Origin: Saprospiraceae bacterium UBA2329
Lineage (GTDB): Bacteria > Bacteroidota > Bacteroidia > Chitinophagales > Saprospiraceae
Direction of reading: 5' to 3'
Length of the DNA stretch: 58,090 bases
Assembly: GCA_002344975.1 (NCBI GenBank)
Contig: DDUV01000032.1
Span: 123,217 to 181,306, forward strand
Shown piece after piece: positions 18,411 through 25,595 of the stretch. Both the position numbers and the translations under genes were made by a program. The notes under the pieces are model-generated. The model made no database searches, was not told where the DNA came from, and saw only the letters and a program-made list of their open reading frames with translations. Position 1 is the first letter of the stretch. The number at the start of each line of letters is the position of its first letter.

Positions 18411-19064
18411 TCAGGCCGTTTGCCGCAGCGTATGCAAAGCCGGCATTTCCAGATGGGCCAGCGTTTCGAAGCGATAGCCCAGAGCGGAGAAATGTTTCAG
18501 CACGCGGGGCAGGGCATAACTCATGCGCTCATTGGCCTTGATGCTGTCGTGAAAAACAACGATGGAACCCGGCCCGGCATTGCGAATCACGTTGTTGAGG
18601 CACTGCTCCGGCGAGATGGAAGTATCGAAATCACCGCTGAGCACATCCCACATTACGATGTGGTAATGGCGCTGCAAGAACTGTGCTTGCTTGGGCTTCA
18701 ATCGGCCGTAAGGCGGCCTGAACAATCCTGAATGCGTGAGCGCGGCGCAACGGCGCACATCGTGGAAATAGTCGAGGTTGTCGGTATTCCAGGCATTCAG
18801 GTGCGAGTAGGTGTGGTTGCCGATGGCATGGCCGCCGTCCAATACCTGATGGAATACATCGGAATGCTTACGCACATTGTCGCCTACGCAGAAAAAGGTA
18901 GCCTTGGCGTTGTAGTGTTCCAATTGTTCGAGCACCCAGGGCGTCACTTCCGGCACGGGGCCGTCGTCGAAGGTGAGATAAAGAACGGGTTCTTTGCCGG
19001 GCATTTTCCAGGTAAAGGCAGGAAAGTGCTTTTGGATGAATTGGGGAGTCTTGACCAAATACAT
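18411..19064 (-). CDS. Polysaccharide deacetylase (NodB homology domain)
   Basis: 217 residues, essentially one NodB/CE4 domain. All CE4 motifs are visible: motif 1 TFDDGP (31-36, catalytic Asp and metal Asp), motif 2 GNHTYSH (metal His84 and His88), motif 3 RPPYGR (116-121), motif 4 MWDVLSGDFD and motif 5 VVFHDS. CE4 enzymes are metal-dependent and remove N- or O-acetyl groups from peptidoglycan, chitin oligomers or surface polysaccharides. There is no obvious signal peptide (MYLVKTPQFIQKHFPAFTWK), so it may act in the cytoplasm or be exported another way. It has its own terminator; the upstream gene, gltX, is divergent. Confidence 0.92.
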   Translation of the reverse strand: MYLVKTPQFIQKHFPAFTWKMPGKEPVLYLTFDDGPVPEVTPWVLEQLEHYNAKATFFCVGDNVRKHSDVFHQVLDGGHAIGNHTYSHLNAWNTDNLDYFHDVRRCAALTHSGLFRPPYGRLKPKQAQFLQRHYHIVMWDVLSGDFDTSISPEQCLNNVIRNAGPGSIVVFHDSIKANERMSYALPRVLKHFSALGYRFETLAHLEMPALHTLRQTA

Positions 19065-19130
19065 AGCGTTTTGATTTTAAGTTTGTTCACGGGAAAAAAG
19101 AAGACAGCTTGTGCAAAGAACGCTTTTGAT

Positions 19131-19161
19131 TTTGCCAAAGTGTGCGAATCGGTTAGCTTTG
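19131..19161 (+). promoter_or_regulatory. Bacteroidota promoter for gltX (TTTG-N19-TAGCTTTG)
   Basis: A -33 TTTG (19131-19134) and a -7 TAGCTTTG (19154-19161) are separated by exactly 19 bp, a perfect match to the Bacteroidota housekeeping promoter. The ATG of gltX is at 19308, which gives a 5' untranslated region of about 140 nt. No known leader motif was recognised in it. Confidence 0.65.
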
Positions 19162-19307
19162 CGGCCTCAATTGCGCAAAAGTTGTTTTCGAAAGAATTCG
19201 TTTGCTTTTTGTTTACAACGTTTTTCAGCGAATTTCCGCTGCGCAAAACGGCTTTTTTTTCAGAAAAAATTGAAAAAATTTTCATCACCCCCAACTGAGC
19301 ATCAAAA

Positions 19308-20855
19308 ATGAACAAAATCAGAGTGCGTTTTGCCCCCAGCCCTACCGGCGCCCTGCACATCGGCGGCATCCGAACGGCCTTGTACAACTACCTGCTGGCT
19401 AAAAAATTCAACGGTACTTTTATCCTCAGAATTGAAGATACCGACCAGGGCAGGTTTGTACCCGGCGCCGAAGCCTACATCATTGAATCTTTGCGTTGGG
19501 CGGGTATCATCCCCGACGAGGGCGTAGGTTTTGGCGGCGATTACGGCCCTTACCGGCAGTCGGAACGCAAGGCCATCTATGCCGAATACGCCGGCCAGAT
19601 GGTGCAAAACGGCTACGCATACTACGCTTTTGATACGCCCGAAGAATTGGACGCGGCCCGCGAAGCTGCCAAAGAAGCCGGCAATCATACCTTTAAATAC
19701 GACGCTCTGGAGAGAGGCAGCCTCAGAAACAGTCTCACCCTGCCGGCGGAAACAGTGAGTCAATTGCTGGAACAGGGCGCGCCCTATGTCATTCGCCTAT
19801 TGGTACAGCCTGGGCAGGACATTGTTATTCAGGATTTGGTACGAGGCGAGGTGGTTTTTCAAAGCGATGAGTTGGACGATAAAATCCTGCTCAAAAGCGA
19901 CGGTATGCCCACCTACCACTTAGCCAATGTGGTGGACGACACGCTGATGGAAATTACCCATGTCATTCGCGGTGAAGAATGGCTGCCCAGCACGGCGCAC
20001 CACGTTTTGTTGTATCGCGCATTGGGCCGCGAGGCGCAAATGCCCTCCTTCGCGCACCTGCCGCTCATCCTCAAACCCGACGGCAAAGGCAAGCTGAGCA
20101 AACGCGACGGGCTTCGCTTGGGCATTCCGGTGTTTCCCATTGCCTGGCAAGGCGAAACGCCGGAGGACTCGTTCAAGGGCTTCCGGGAGTTTGGTTTCCT
20201 GCCGCAGGCTATGGTCAACTTTATGGCTTTTATGGGTTGGAATCCAGGCACCGAGCAGGAAATTTTCAGCATGGGGGAGCTGACGGATGCTTTTTCCATT
20301 GAAAAGATCGGCAAGTCGGGCGCTCGTTTCGATTACGACAAAGCCCGTTGGTTCAATCAGCAATACCTCCACGCTACCGACGACGCTACACTGGCCGGTC
20401 TCGTGGCGCCCATTGTTCGTGCCAATGGTTATGACCCTACAGAGGAGCAATTGCAGGCATTTTGCCGCTTGATGAAAGAACGGGTGACGCTGTTGCCCGA
20501 ATTTTGGGAAAAAGGCGCCTGGTTTTTTGCGGGCGTTCAGGAGTACGATGAGGCCAATATCAAAAAGCGCTGGAGCGCCGAACGGAGCTTACTTTTTCAT
20601 CAACTGCTCGTCGAACTGGAGGCTTTGCCGGAAGCGGCTTGGCAGGGCGAGGGCGAAGCGTTGAAAGCTGCGGTGGAAACCTTCATGCAGGCCAACGGAC
20701 TCAAGCCCGGCGATGTGTTGCCGGTGTTGCGCATAGCCTTGGTAGGCAATATGCAGGGGCCGGCGGTGTTTGAACTGATGGCGGTGTTTGGACGGGCGGA
20801 AACTTCGGCGCGTTTGGCGAAAGCCTGGGAGCGGTTTTCAGGGGTGAGTGTGTGA
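19308..20855 (+). CDS. gltX: Glutamyl-tRNA synthetase
   Basis: 515 residues, normal for bacterial GltX. It starts MNKIRVRFAPSPTGALHIGG, with the class I HIGH-type motif at residues 17-20, followed by RIEDTDQGRFVPGAEAYI. The KMSKS-type motif is KLSKRDG (starting at residue 262). The C-terminal half is the alpha-helical anticodon-binding domain. It charges tRNA-Glu with glutamate in the cytoplasm. The last codons (RFSGVSV and stop) lie in a dispersed GGGGTGAG-type repeat that has an inverted copy at 33020-33050, so the extreme C-terminus may have been added by repeat insertion. The gene is monocistronic and divergent from the deacetylase. Confidence 0.97.
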   Translation: MNKIRVRFAPSPTGALHIGGIRTALYNYLLAKKFNGTFILRIEDTDQGRFVPGAEAYIIESLRWAGIIPDEGVGFGGDYGPYRQSERKAIYAEYAGQMVQNGYAYYAFDTPEELDAAREAAKEAGNHTFKYDALERGSLRNSLTLPAETVSQLLEQGAPYVIRLLVQPGQDIVIQDLVRGEVVFQSDELDDKILLKSDGMPTYHLANVVDDTLMEITHVIRGEEWLPSTAHHVLLYRALGREAQMPSFAHLPLILKPDGKGKLSKRDGLRLGIPVFPIAWQGETPEDSFKGFREFGFLPQAMVNFMAFMGWNPGTEQEIFSMGELTDAFSIEKIGKSGARFDYDKARWFNQQYLHATDDATLAGLVAPIVRANGYDPTEEQLQAFCRLMKERVTLLPEFWEKGAWFFAGVQEYDEANIKKRWSAERSLLFHQLLVELEALPEAAWQGEGEALKAAVETFMQANGLKPGDVLPVLRIALVGNMQGPAVFELMAVFGRAETSARLAKAWERFSGVSV

Positions 20856-21025
20856 GGGGTGAGCAACTCTCAGGGGTGAGGGGTGAGGGGTGAGTGAGTG
20901 AGGGGTGAGTGAGTGAGGGGTGAGTAACCCTGCTCAGTGAAGGGGTGACTAACAGGGCTGAAACTTGCCGAGTCACCCCTTCACTACCCCCGAAACCCGG
21001 AACCCGGAACCTTGAACCCGGAGCG
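20835..21025. repeat. Composite dispersed repeat at the gltX 3' end
   Basis: It begins in the gltX coding sequence with GGTTTTCAGGGGTGAGTGTG, runs through tandem GGGGTGAG/GTGAGTGAG units to about 20940, and ends with the CCCGGAACCCGGAACCTTGAACCC block (20985-21018). Both modules recur in opposite orientation and matching order at 32868-33052. The stretch 20856-21234 holds no gene besides these repeats, a gene remnant (21125-21220) and a promoter. Confidence 0.75.
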
Positions 21026-21124
21026 TTAGCAGCTTGAAGCTTGAGGCTGGAATTACCCGTCCTTACCCAAAAATCTTGAACCTTTCTGGGCGTTGCATAC
21101 AATTCAACTGTAATTTTTGTAGAA

Positions 21125-21220
21125 TTAAAAGACAGAGATGCCCACGGTAACGCTTGGGTTGAAGATGCCGTACCACAATTGTTTACTTTTGGAACCTGCA
21201 ACGAATTTCAGATCAAAGAA
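21125..21220 (-). pseudogene. C-terminal remnant of an outer-membrane beta-barrel-like protein
   Basis: On the minus strand one frame reads FDLKFVAGSKSKQLWYG (from about 21220) and then IFNPSVTVGISVF, ending at a TAA at 21125-21127. An alternating hydrophobic C-terminal strand ending in Phe, with NPSVTVGISV, is typical of outer-membrane beta-barrel proteins. Further upstream the frame continues only into Cys/Phe-rich nonsense and then into the oppositely oriented aminotransferase gene, so only about 30 C-terminal residues survive. This suggests an older gene was replaced or deleted here. The homology call rests on this short tail only. Confidence 0.4.
21184..21191 (+). promoter_or_regulatory. 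Bacteroidota -7 element (TACTTTTG) for the class V aminotransferase
   Basis: TACTTTTG matches TAnnTTTG and lies 44 bp before the ATG at 21235. A TTG at 21159-21161 stands 22 bp upstream, slightly further than ideal. Confidence 0.45.
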
Positions 21221-21234
21221 ACAACAAGAACAGC

Positions 21235-22497
21235 ATGGACAAGCGCAGTTTTTTGAAAAACACCCTTTTGCTGGGCGTGGGAATGCCGGTTTTTATGAAC
21301 AACCTGCAAGGCTGGGCCGCCGACATCGAACACCTCTCGCCGGAGGATGCCGCCAAAGATGAAGAATTCTGGATGCGCGTGCGCAGCGGTTACCGCCTCA
21401 AACCCGACTACATCAACCTCGAAAACGGCTACTACTGCTTTCTCCCTCAGGACATTCTGGAAAACTACCTCCACCACATCCGCGAGGTCAATTATCAAGG
21501 CTCGCACTACATGCGCACCGTGCAGTGGGACAACAAACGCGCCATGGCCGCCCAATTGGCCGAAATGTTGGGCTGCGGCGCCGATGAACTCATCATCACC
21601 CGCAACACCACCGAATCGCTCGATACCATCATCGGCGGTTTCCCATGGAAGCCCGGCGACGAGGCTCTGATGGCCGAGCAAGATTATTTCTCCATGCTGG
21701 AAATGTTCAAACTACAGTCTGAACGGCACGGCGTGGTCAACAAGCGCGTATCGGTGCCCAATCACCCGCGCTCCGACTCGGAAATTGTAGAACTCTACGC
21801 CCGGGCCATCACTCCCAAAACCCGCCTGCTCATGGTGTGCCACATCGTCAACATCACCGGGCAGGTGCTGCCCATTCGCAAAATCTGCGACATGGCCCAC
21901 AGCAAAGGCGTGGAGGTGATGGTGGACGGGGCGCACGCGGTGGCGCATCTCACCTTTTCCATCCGCGATCTGAACTGCGATTACTACGGCGCCAGTTTGC
22001 ACAAATGGCTCAGCGTGCCGCTCGGTTCAGGGGTGTTATTTGTAAAAAAAGAAAAAATTCCGCAAATCGGGCCGCTTTTCGCAAGCGCCGTTACCGATAC
22101 GTCCGACATTCGCCGCCTCAATCACACGGGCACGCACCCGGTAGCCACTGATCTGGCGGTGGGCAATGCGCTCGATTTTTACTACGCCCTCGGCCCGGAG
22201 CGCAAAGAAGCCCGTCTGCGATACCTCCAACAATACTGGACCGACCAAGTGCGCAACATGCCGCACATCGTACTCAATACGCCCGCCGACCCGCAACGGG
22301 CCTGCGGCATTGCCAACGTGGGCATCCGGGGCATGAAACCTGCCGACATGGCCGATACCCTGCTGAAAAAATACCGCATCTATACCGTAGCCATAGACGG
22401 GGCCGGGGTACAGGGCTGCCGCATCAGTCCCAATGTTTATACCAGCCTGAAAGAGTTGGATGTTTTCGTGCGGGCGCTGAAGGAGATGGGGGGCTGA
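21235..22497 (+). CDS. Class V aminotransferase-fold PLP enzyme with Tat-like leader
   Basis: 420 residues of the NifS/isopenicillin-N-epimerase-like group. Motifs are NLENGYYCF near the N-terminus, TRNTTESLDTIIGG (phosphate-cup region), MVDGAHAVAHL (cofactor-binding Asp) and the Schiff-base lysine in GASLHKWLSVP (K257). These enzymes act on amino acids or sulfur/selenium substrates as desulfurases, lyases, epimerases or transaminases; the specific reaction cannot be read here. The N-terminus DKRSFLKNTLLLGVGMPVFM resembles a twin-arginine leader with Lys-Arg in place of Arg-Arg, so export of a folded, PLP-loaded enzyme is possible. It is followed by the convergent PIN toxin gene after 38 bp. 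Confidence 0.85.
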   Translation: MDKRSFLKNTLLLGVGMPVFMNNLQGWAADIEHLSPEDAAKDEEFWMRVRSGYRLKPDYINLENGYYCFLPQDILENYLHHIREVNYQGSHYMRTVQWDNKRAMAAQLAEMLGCGADELIITRNTTESLDTIIGGFPWKPGDEALMAEQDYFSMLEMFKLQSERHGVVNKRVSVPNHPRSDSEIVELYARAITPKTRLLMVCHIVNITGQVLPIRKICDMAHSKGVEVMVDGAHAVAHLTFSIRDLNCDYYGASLHKWLSVPLGSGVLFVKKEKIPQIGPLFASAVTDTSDIRRLNHTGTHPVATDLAVGNALDFYYALGPERKEARLRYLQQYWTDQVRNMPHIVLNTPADPQRACGIANVGIRGMKPADMADTLLKKYRIYTVAIDGAGVQGCRISPNVYTSLKELDVFVRALKEMGG

Positions 22498-22535
22498 GAG
22501 GTTTGTCTCCTTCGGAGGGCACAGATTTCCCAGTA

Positions 22536-22946
22536 CTAAGGTTTCAGTATTGCCATAAAGTCAGCCAAAGAAACACAATTGACCTTTGGAAAATCAACCT
22601 TATCCAAGATTTTGAAATGAGAATCATTGGTGACGATGTAGTCGGCATTAGACGCGACGGCACAATCCACATACTTATTGTCGTCTGGATCGGCAGAAAT
22701 AAGATGCCAGTTGTAGTAAATGCTGATCCTCTGCGTAAACGGTAGTTCCAGCAGCACACGGCAAACATTGCCCCCCAATGTTCGACTTTCAAAAAATATA
22801 TTCAGAACCTCCTCATATTCAGCAATTATTTCTGTGGTAAGCGCCAAGGATAACTCGCCATTCAGCAGAGCATCATAAAGCGCTCTGAACTTGGCTTTTT
22901 GAGGTAAAACCTGAATAAGGCAATTCGTATCCAATACGATGAGCAT
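22536..22946 (-). CDS. PIN-domain toxin (VapC-like, COG1569 type)
   Basis: 136 residues, a normal single PIN domain. It starts MLIVLDTNCLIQ (first acidic residue D6), has the conserved LTTEIIAEYEEVL segment (E), and the C-terminal acidic cluster ISADPDDNKYVDCAVASNADYIVTND. Such proteins are Mg-dependent ribonucleases acting on tRNA, rRNA or mRNA. The start codon overlaps the stop of the upstream 82-residue gene by one base (TGATG on the minus strand), a classic antitoxin-toxin translational coupling. All expected acidic positions appear present, so the toxin is probably active. Confidence 0.9.
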   Translation of the reverse strand: MLIVLDTNCLIQVLPQKAKFRALYDALLNGELSLALTTEIIAEYEEVLNIFFESRTLGGNVCRVLLELPFTQRISIYYNWHLISADPDDNKYVDCAVASNADYIVTNDSHFKILDKVDFPKVNCVSLADFMAILKP

Positions 22947-23194
22947 CAGGGTCTGTTTTTTGCTCTCAAATGTAGTTCTTCCGTAGCTTCGGTAAACGAC
23001 GCTTGAGAATAATTTCTATTTTCCCAGATGGCATTCAATTCTTCATCTACTTTGCGCGAATAATATTGAGTGAGGAGGTCTTTGATGTCGAGCAATTCCT
23101 GTTCTGTCATCTCTTTGGAAAAAAGCTCCAGAAGATGCAATTGAACGAGGTTCAACTTTGAAGACGGCGTTGATTCAGATCGTGCTGCGTGCAT
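22946..23194 (-). CDS. Antitoxin partner of the PIN toxin
   Basis: 82 residues from MHAARSESTPSSKLN. The core LVQLHLLELFSKEMTEQELL and TQYYSRKVDEELNAIWE matches a small helical protein commonly found before PIN or RelE-type toxins in Bacteroidota: a two-helix segment, then a C-terminal tail with a conserved Trp that would contact the toxin. An upstream in-frame ATG at 23383 would overlap the SUMF1 gene and add unconserved sequence, so the inner start is chosen. The stop overlaps the toxin start. It probably also binds its own promoter. Confidence 0.8.
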   Translation of the reverse strand: MHAARSESTPSSKLNLVQLHLLELFSKEMTEQELLDIKDLLTQYYSRKVDEELNAIWENRNYSQASFTEATEELHLRAKNRP

Positions 23195-23319
23195 GATGTT
23201 CCGGTTTGAGACTGAAATTGATGAATAATAACGAATTGCACCCCATTTGCGTTCAGCAAGATACGAAGAAGTTGGCATTCCATTGTATTGCATCGAAGAA
23301 CCGTGTGTAGGCGCTTCAC

Positions 23320-24423
23320 TTATTTCGCCGTGCGAGCCAGCCGAAAACCGACCAGCCCACCTTGGTAGCTGTCTGCAACACAAGCGCGATTTATGGTGCG
23401 AATGAATGCCTCTTCACTGACAAAAGCGCCGCCCCGAACCACCTTGAACGCCCCGTATCGGGGGCCTCGGTAGTCGTTTTGTTTTCCGCCGGGGTATGGC
23501 CCGTACCAATCCCAGCACCACTCGTACAAATTGCCGCTCATATCGTGTAGCCCGAGGCTGTTGGGGCTTGTCAGAGAGCCGACAGGCACGGTTTGGATGC
23601 GATAAAAAGTCGCGTTGGGATTTCGTACGATGGGATTGAAATTGATTTCGTAGGGGTCGGCCCAATCGCTGCCGTTGCCGAACAAAACGTTTCGTCCACC
23701 TTCGCGGGCGGCATATTCCCATTCCGCTTCAGTGGGCAGCCGATACCCATCGGCAGTCCAATCGGCTATGACTTCTGCACGATGATGCTGAATGTCATAC
23801 ACTTTGGTAAAACCGTCTTGTTCGCTGAGCCAGTTGCAATACTTTACTGCATCCAACCAACTGACGCAATTAACCGGGTGGTTTCCGCGGCCCCATCCCT
23901 GATCTCCAAACGCGCGCCGGCCCGTAGCTCTGTAATAAGCATCGAACTCAGAGAACGTCACTTCATAACGGCCAATATAATAGTTGGAAAGCGTCACACG
24001 CGTCATTGGGCGCTCGTCATTAGAGCAGCCTTTCGGGTTCGGTGCGCAGCCCATGTAAAAGCTGTTGCCGCCGATGCGGGACATTCTTTGTGTGGAGAAG
24101 CTGTGATTCTGCCGTCGGGTGGCGGTTGTTTCGGTTTTCTGTTCGGAGGCTTCCTCGGCGACGGGCCGGGCAGCGTTTTCGGCAACTGCTTGTGCAACAT
24201 TCGGTGCGGCTTTGGCCTTTTCGGGCGCAGTGGCATTCGGGAAAAAGCCGAGACAGGTCCAAACCAAAAGGATGCCGATCAGCGCGATCAAATTGTTTTT
24301 GAAGATCGCGGCTTTGCGCAACAGCCCCGCGCGGGAGGCCATCTTTTTAGTGCCCAAAGAGGAGACAGGCCGCTTGGCGTGCATACAACGGAGTGCAGAG
24401 GATGACTTTCGAACAGGCAACAT
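23320..24423 (-). CDS. SUMF1/formylglycine-generating-enzyme-family membrane-anchored protein
   Basis: 367 residues from the chosen start MLPVRKSSSALRC. A basic N-terminus and one transmembrane helix (about 44-63, NLIALIGILLVWTCLGFFPN) precede an Ala/Glu/Thr-rich linker, and the rest is a full SUMF1 domain: GGNSFYMGC, VTLSNYYIGRYEVTFSEFDAY, HPVNCVSWLDAVKYCNWLSE, GYRLPTEAEWEYAAREGG, GLHDMSGNLYEWCWDWYG and VVRGGAF. This is the fold of FGE and of the T9SS/gliding lipoprotein GldK, but there is no lipobox here. The Cys pair of true sulfatase-activating FGE is not obvious, so a structural or binding role in the periplasm is as likely as catalysis. Two further Met codons upstream (from 24525) are less likely starts. 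Confidence 0.82.
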   Translation of the reverse strand: MLPVRKSSSALRCMHAKRPVSSLGTKKMASRAGLLRKAAIFKNNLIALIGILLVWTCLGFFPNATAPEKAKAAPNVAQAVAENAARPVAEEASEQKTETTATRRQNHSFSTQRMSRIGGNSFYMGCAPNPKGCSNDERPMTRVTLSNYYIGRYEVTFSEFDAYYRATGRRAFGDQGWGRGNHPVNCVSWLDAVKYCNWLSEQDGFTKVYDIQHHRAEVIADWTADGYRLPTEAEWEYAAREGGRNVLFGNGSDWADPYEINFNPIVRNPNATFYRIQTVPVGSLTSPNSLGLHDMSGNLYEWCWDWYGPYPGGKQNDYRGPRYGAFKVVRGGAFVSEEAFIRTINRACVADSYQGGLVGFRLARTAK

Positions 24424-24471
24424 GGCGGTAGTTTTAGTGGATGAATGATGAATTAACCGAACTGGATGTTG

Positions 24472-24479
24472 CAAAAATA
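24472..24479 (-). promoter_or_regulatory. Bacteroidota -7 element (TATTTTTG) for the SUMF1 gene
   Basis: TATTTTTG on the minus strand matches TAnnTTTG and lies 49 bp before the chosen ATG at 24423. This also argues against the upstream start at 24525. No clear -33 element is visible. Confidence 0.4.
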
Positions 24480-24546
24480 GCATTTTTATAAAAACGAGTG
24501 CCCTCCTATCCATATAACAATTCATCGCAGAGGCGCGCTCTTACTT

Positions 24547-25422
24547 TCACTCCTGTGCTTTACGGGCGGCGTAGTACAGTTCCAGCATTTTATCCAATTT
24601 CCCGTCGTCTTTATTCAGGCTGATGGCGTCCTGAAGAGTAGTTACGGCCTCCTGGTACAGTTCGTTTTTGTACAAGCTATTGGCCAATGCGATGTGCGTG
24701 TCCACATTTTCATTAAAAAGGATATGATTGATTCGGAAAACAGCCAGCGCTTCTGGCAGTTTTTTTTGCGCCTGAAGGACATACCCGCAGGCATTGAGTT
24801 CGCTCCATGAAATCACGATTGGTTTAAGCGATTTGGCGATGCCTCTGAGCGAGGTATTCGGGTGTACCAACGTGCCGGGTGTCAGTAGGCGCTCAATCTC
24901 TGAGTAGGCGAAGTAGTTGGGCCTATACGCTTGTCCGGTTGTAAGGGCCAGCAAATCGGCTTCGAGACTTTTCACCGGGTGCTCCACAATGCGCCCAATC
25001 TCTTTTCCATTTTTCATAATAATAAAGGTAGGCACCCGGTAAATGCCTTTATTCAGGGTTTCGCCGCCGGGCGATTGTTTGTAAGCAGGCAGAGCACTGT
25101 CAACGGCAATGTATCTTACTCTTGACTGATCCCACCCGGCCAAATCCAATATTTTGATGAAGCGAGGCAGTTCCCGGCGCGTATCGCCACACCAGGTGCC
25201 GAAGAAAATCTCTACCTCGAAGCCTTTCCGGATCATATTTTTCAGCGATTCTATGGCCGATACATCCGGCGCATATTCATCGTAGTTTTTCTGGAACCAC
25301 TCTCGGTGAGGGGCTTGCTGCAAGCTGTCGCGGGTACATTGGCCCAGCAAAATCGGCGACTGTGCGCTCAGGTCACACACGGCTGCGCTCAAAAGGACAA
25401 AGGCAAACAGAACGGTTTTCAT
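24547..25422 (-). CDS. Exported thioredoxin-like protein with C-terminal TPR-like helices
   Basis: 291 residues from MKTVLFAFVLLSAAVC, a signal peptide cleaved after LSAQ. Residues about 65-165 form a thioredoxin fold: VEIFFGTWCGDTRRELPRF carries only the first cysteine of the CxxC motif (C78, with Asp-Thr following), and YRVPTFIIMKNGKEIGRI carries the cis-Pro. The C-terminal ~100 residues have TPR-like helical pairs (YVLQAQKKLPEALAVF; ANSLYKNELYQEAVTTL). A single Cys excludes standard disulfide exchange. A single-Cys thiol enzyme, a chaperone or a binding protein are possible. The periplasm is the predicted location. It is preceded by a -7 element at 25448. Confidence 0.78.
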   Translation of the reverse strand: MKTVLFAFVLLSAAVCDLSAQSPILLGQCTRDSLQQAPHREWFQKNYDEYAPDVSAIESLKNMIRKGFEVEIFFGTWCGDTRRELPRFIKILDLAGWDQSRVRYIAVDSALPAYKQSPGGETLNKGIYRVPTFIIMKNGKEIGRIVEHPVKSLEADLLALTTGQAYRPNYFAYSEIERLLTPGTLVHPNTSLRGIAKSLKPIVISWSELNACGYVLQAQKKLPEALAVFRINHILFNENVDTHIALANSLYKNELYQEAVTTLQDAISLNKDDGKLDKMLELYYAARKAQE

Positions 25423-25447
25423 GATGTATGAATTTAAAGGTGAGCCG

Positions 25448-25455
25448 CAAAGGTA
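25448..25455 (-). promoter_or_regulatory. Bacteroidota -7 element (TACCTTTG) for the thioredoxin/TPR gene
   Basis: On the minus strand TACCTTTGCGG lies 26 bp before the ATG at 25422, an exact TAnnTTTG match at a typical distance. The -33 region is not distinctive. Confidence 0.5.
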
Positions 25456-25595
25456 GGCGCGAGCCATCCGGGGGCTTGTTAATGAATTGGAAAAAGGTTA
25501 TGAACTGTTTGTTAAAGGCAACCCCGCTCCGCCGCCCGGCAACAATCCGCCGCAAGGGCTTGTTTTTCTAAGTCCAATACAACTCAAACAGACCT

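Noticed and set aside
20701..21201. 166-residue minus-strand ORF over the gltX end and the GGGGTGAG repeats
   Set aside because: It translates tandem repeats (SLTHPSLTHPS-type) and the gltX antisense. Only the separate short frame ending at 21125 shows real coding character.
22946..23383. 145-residue version of the antitoxin
   Set aside because: The extra 63 N-terminal residues overlap the SUMF1 3' coding region in another frame and have no conserved character.
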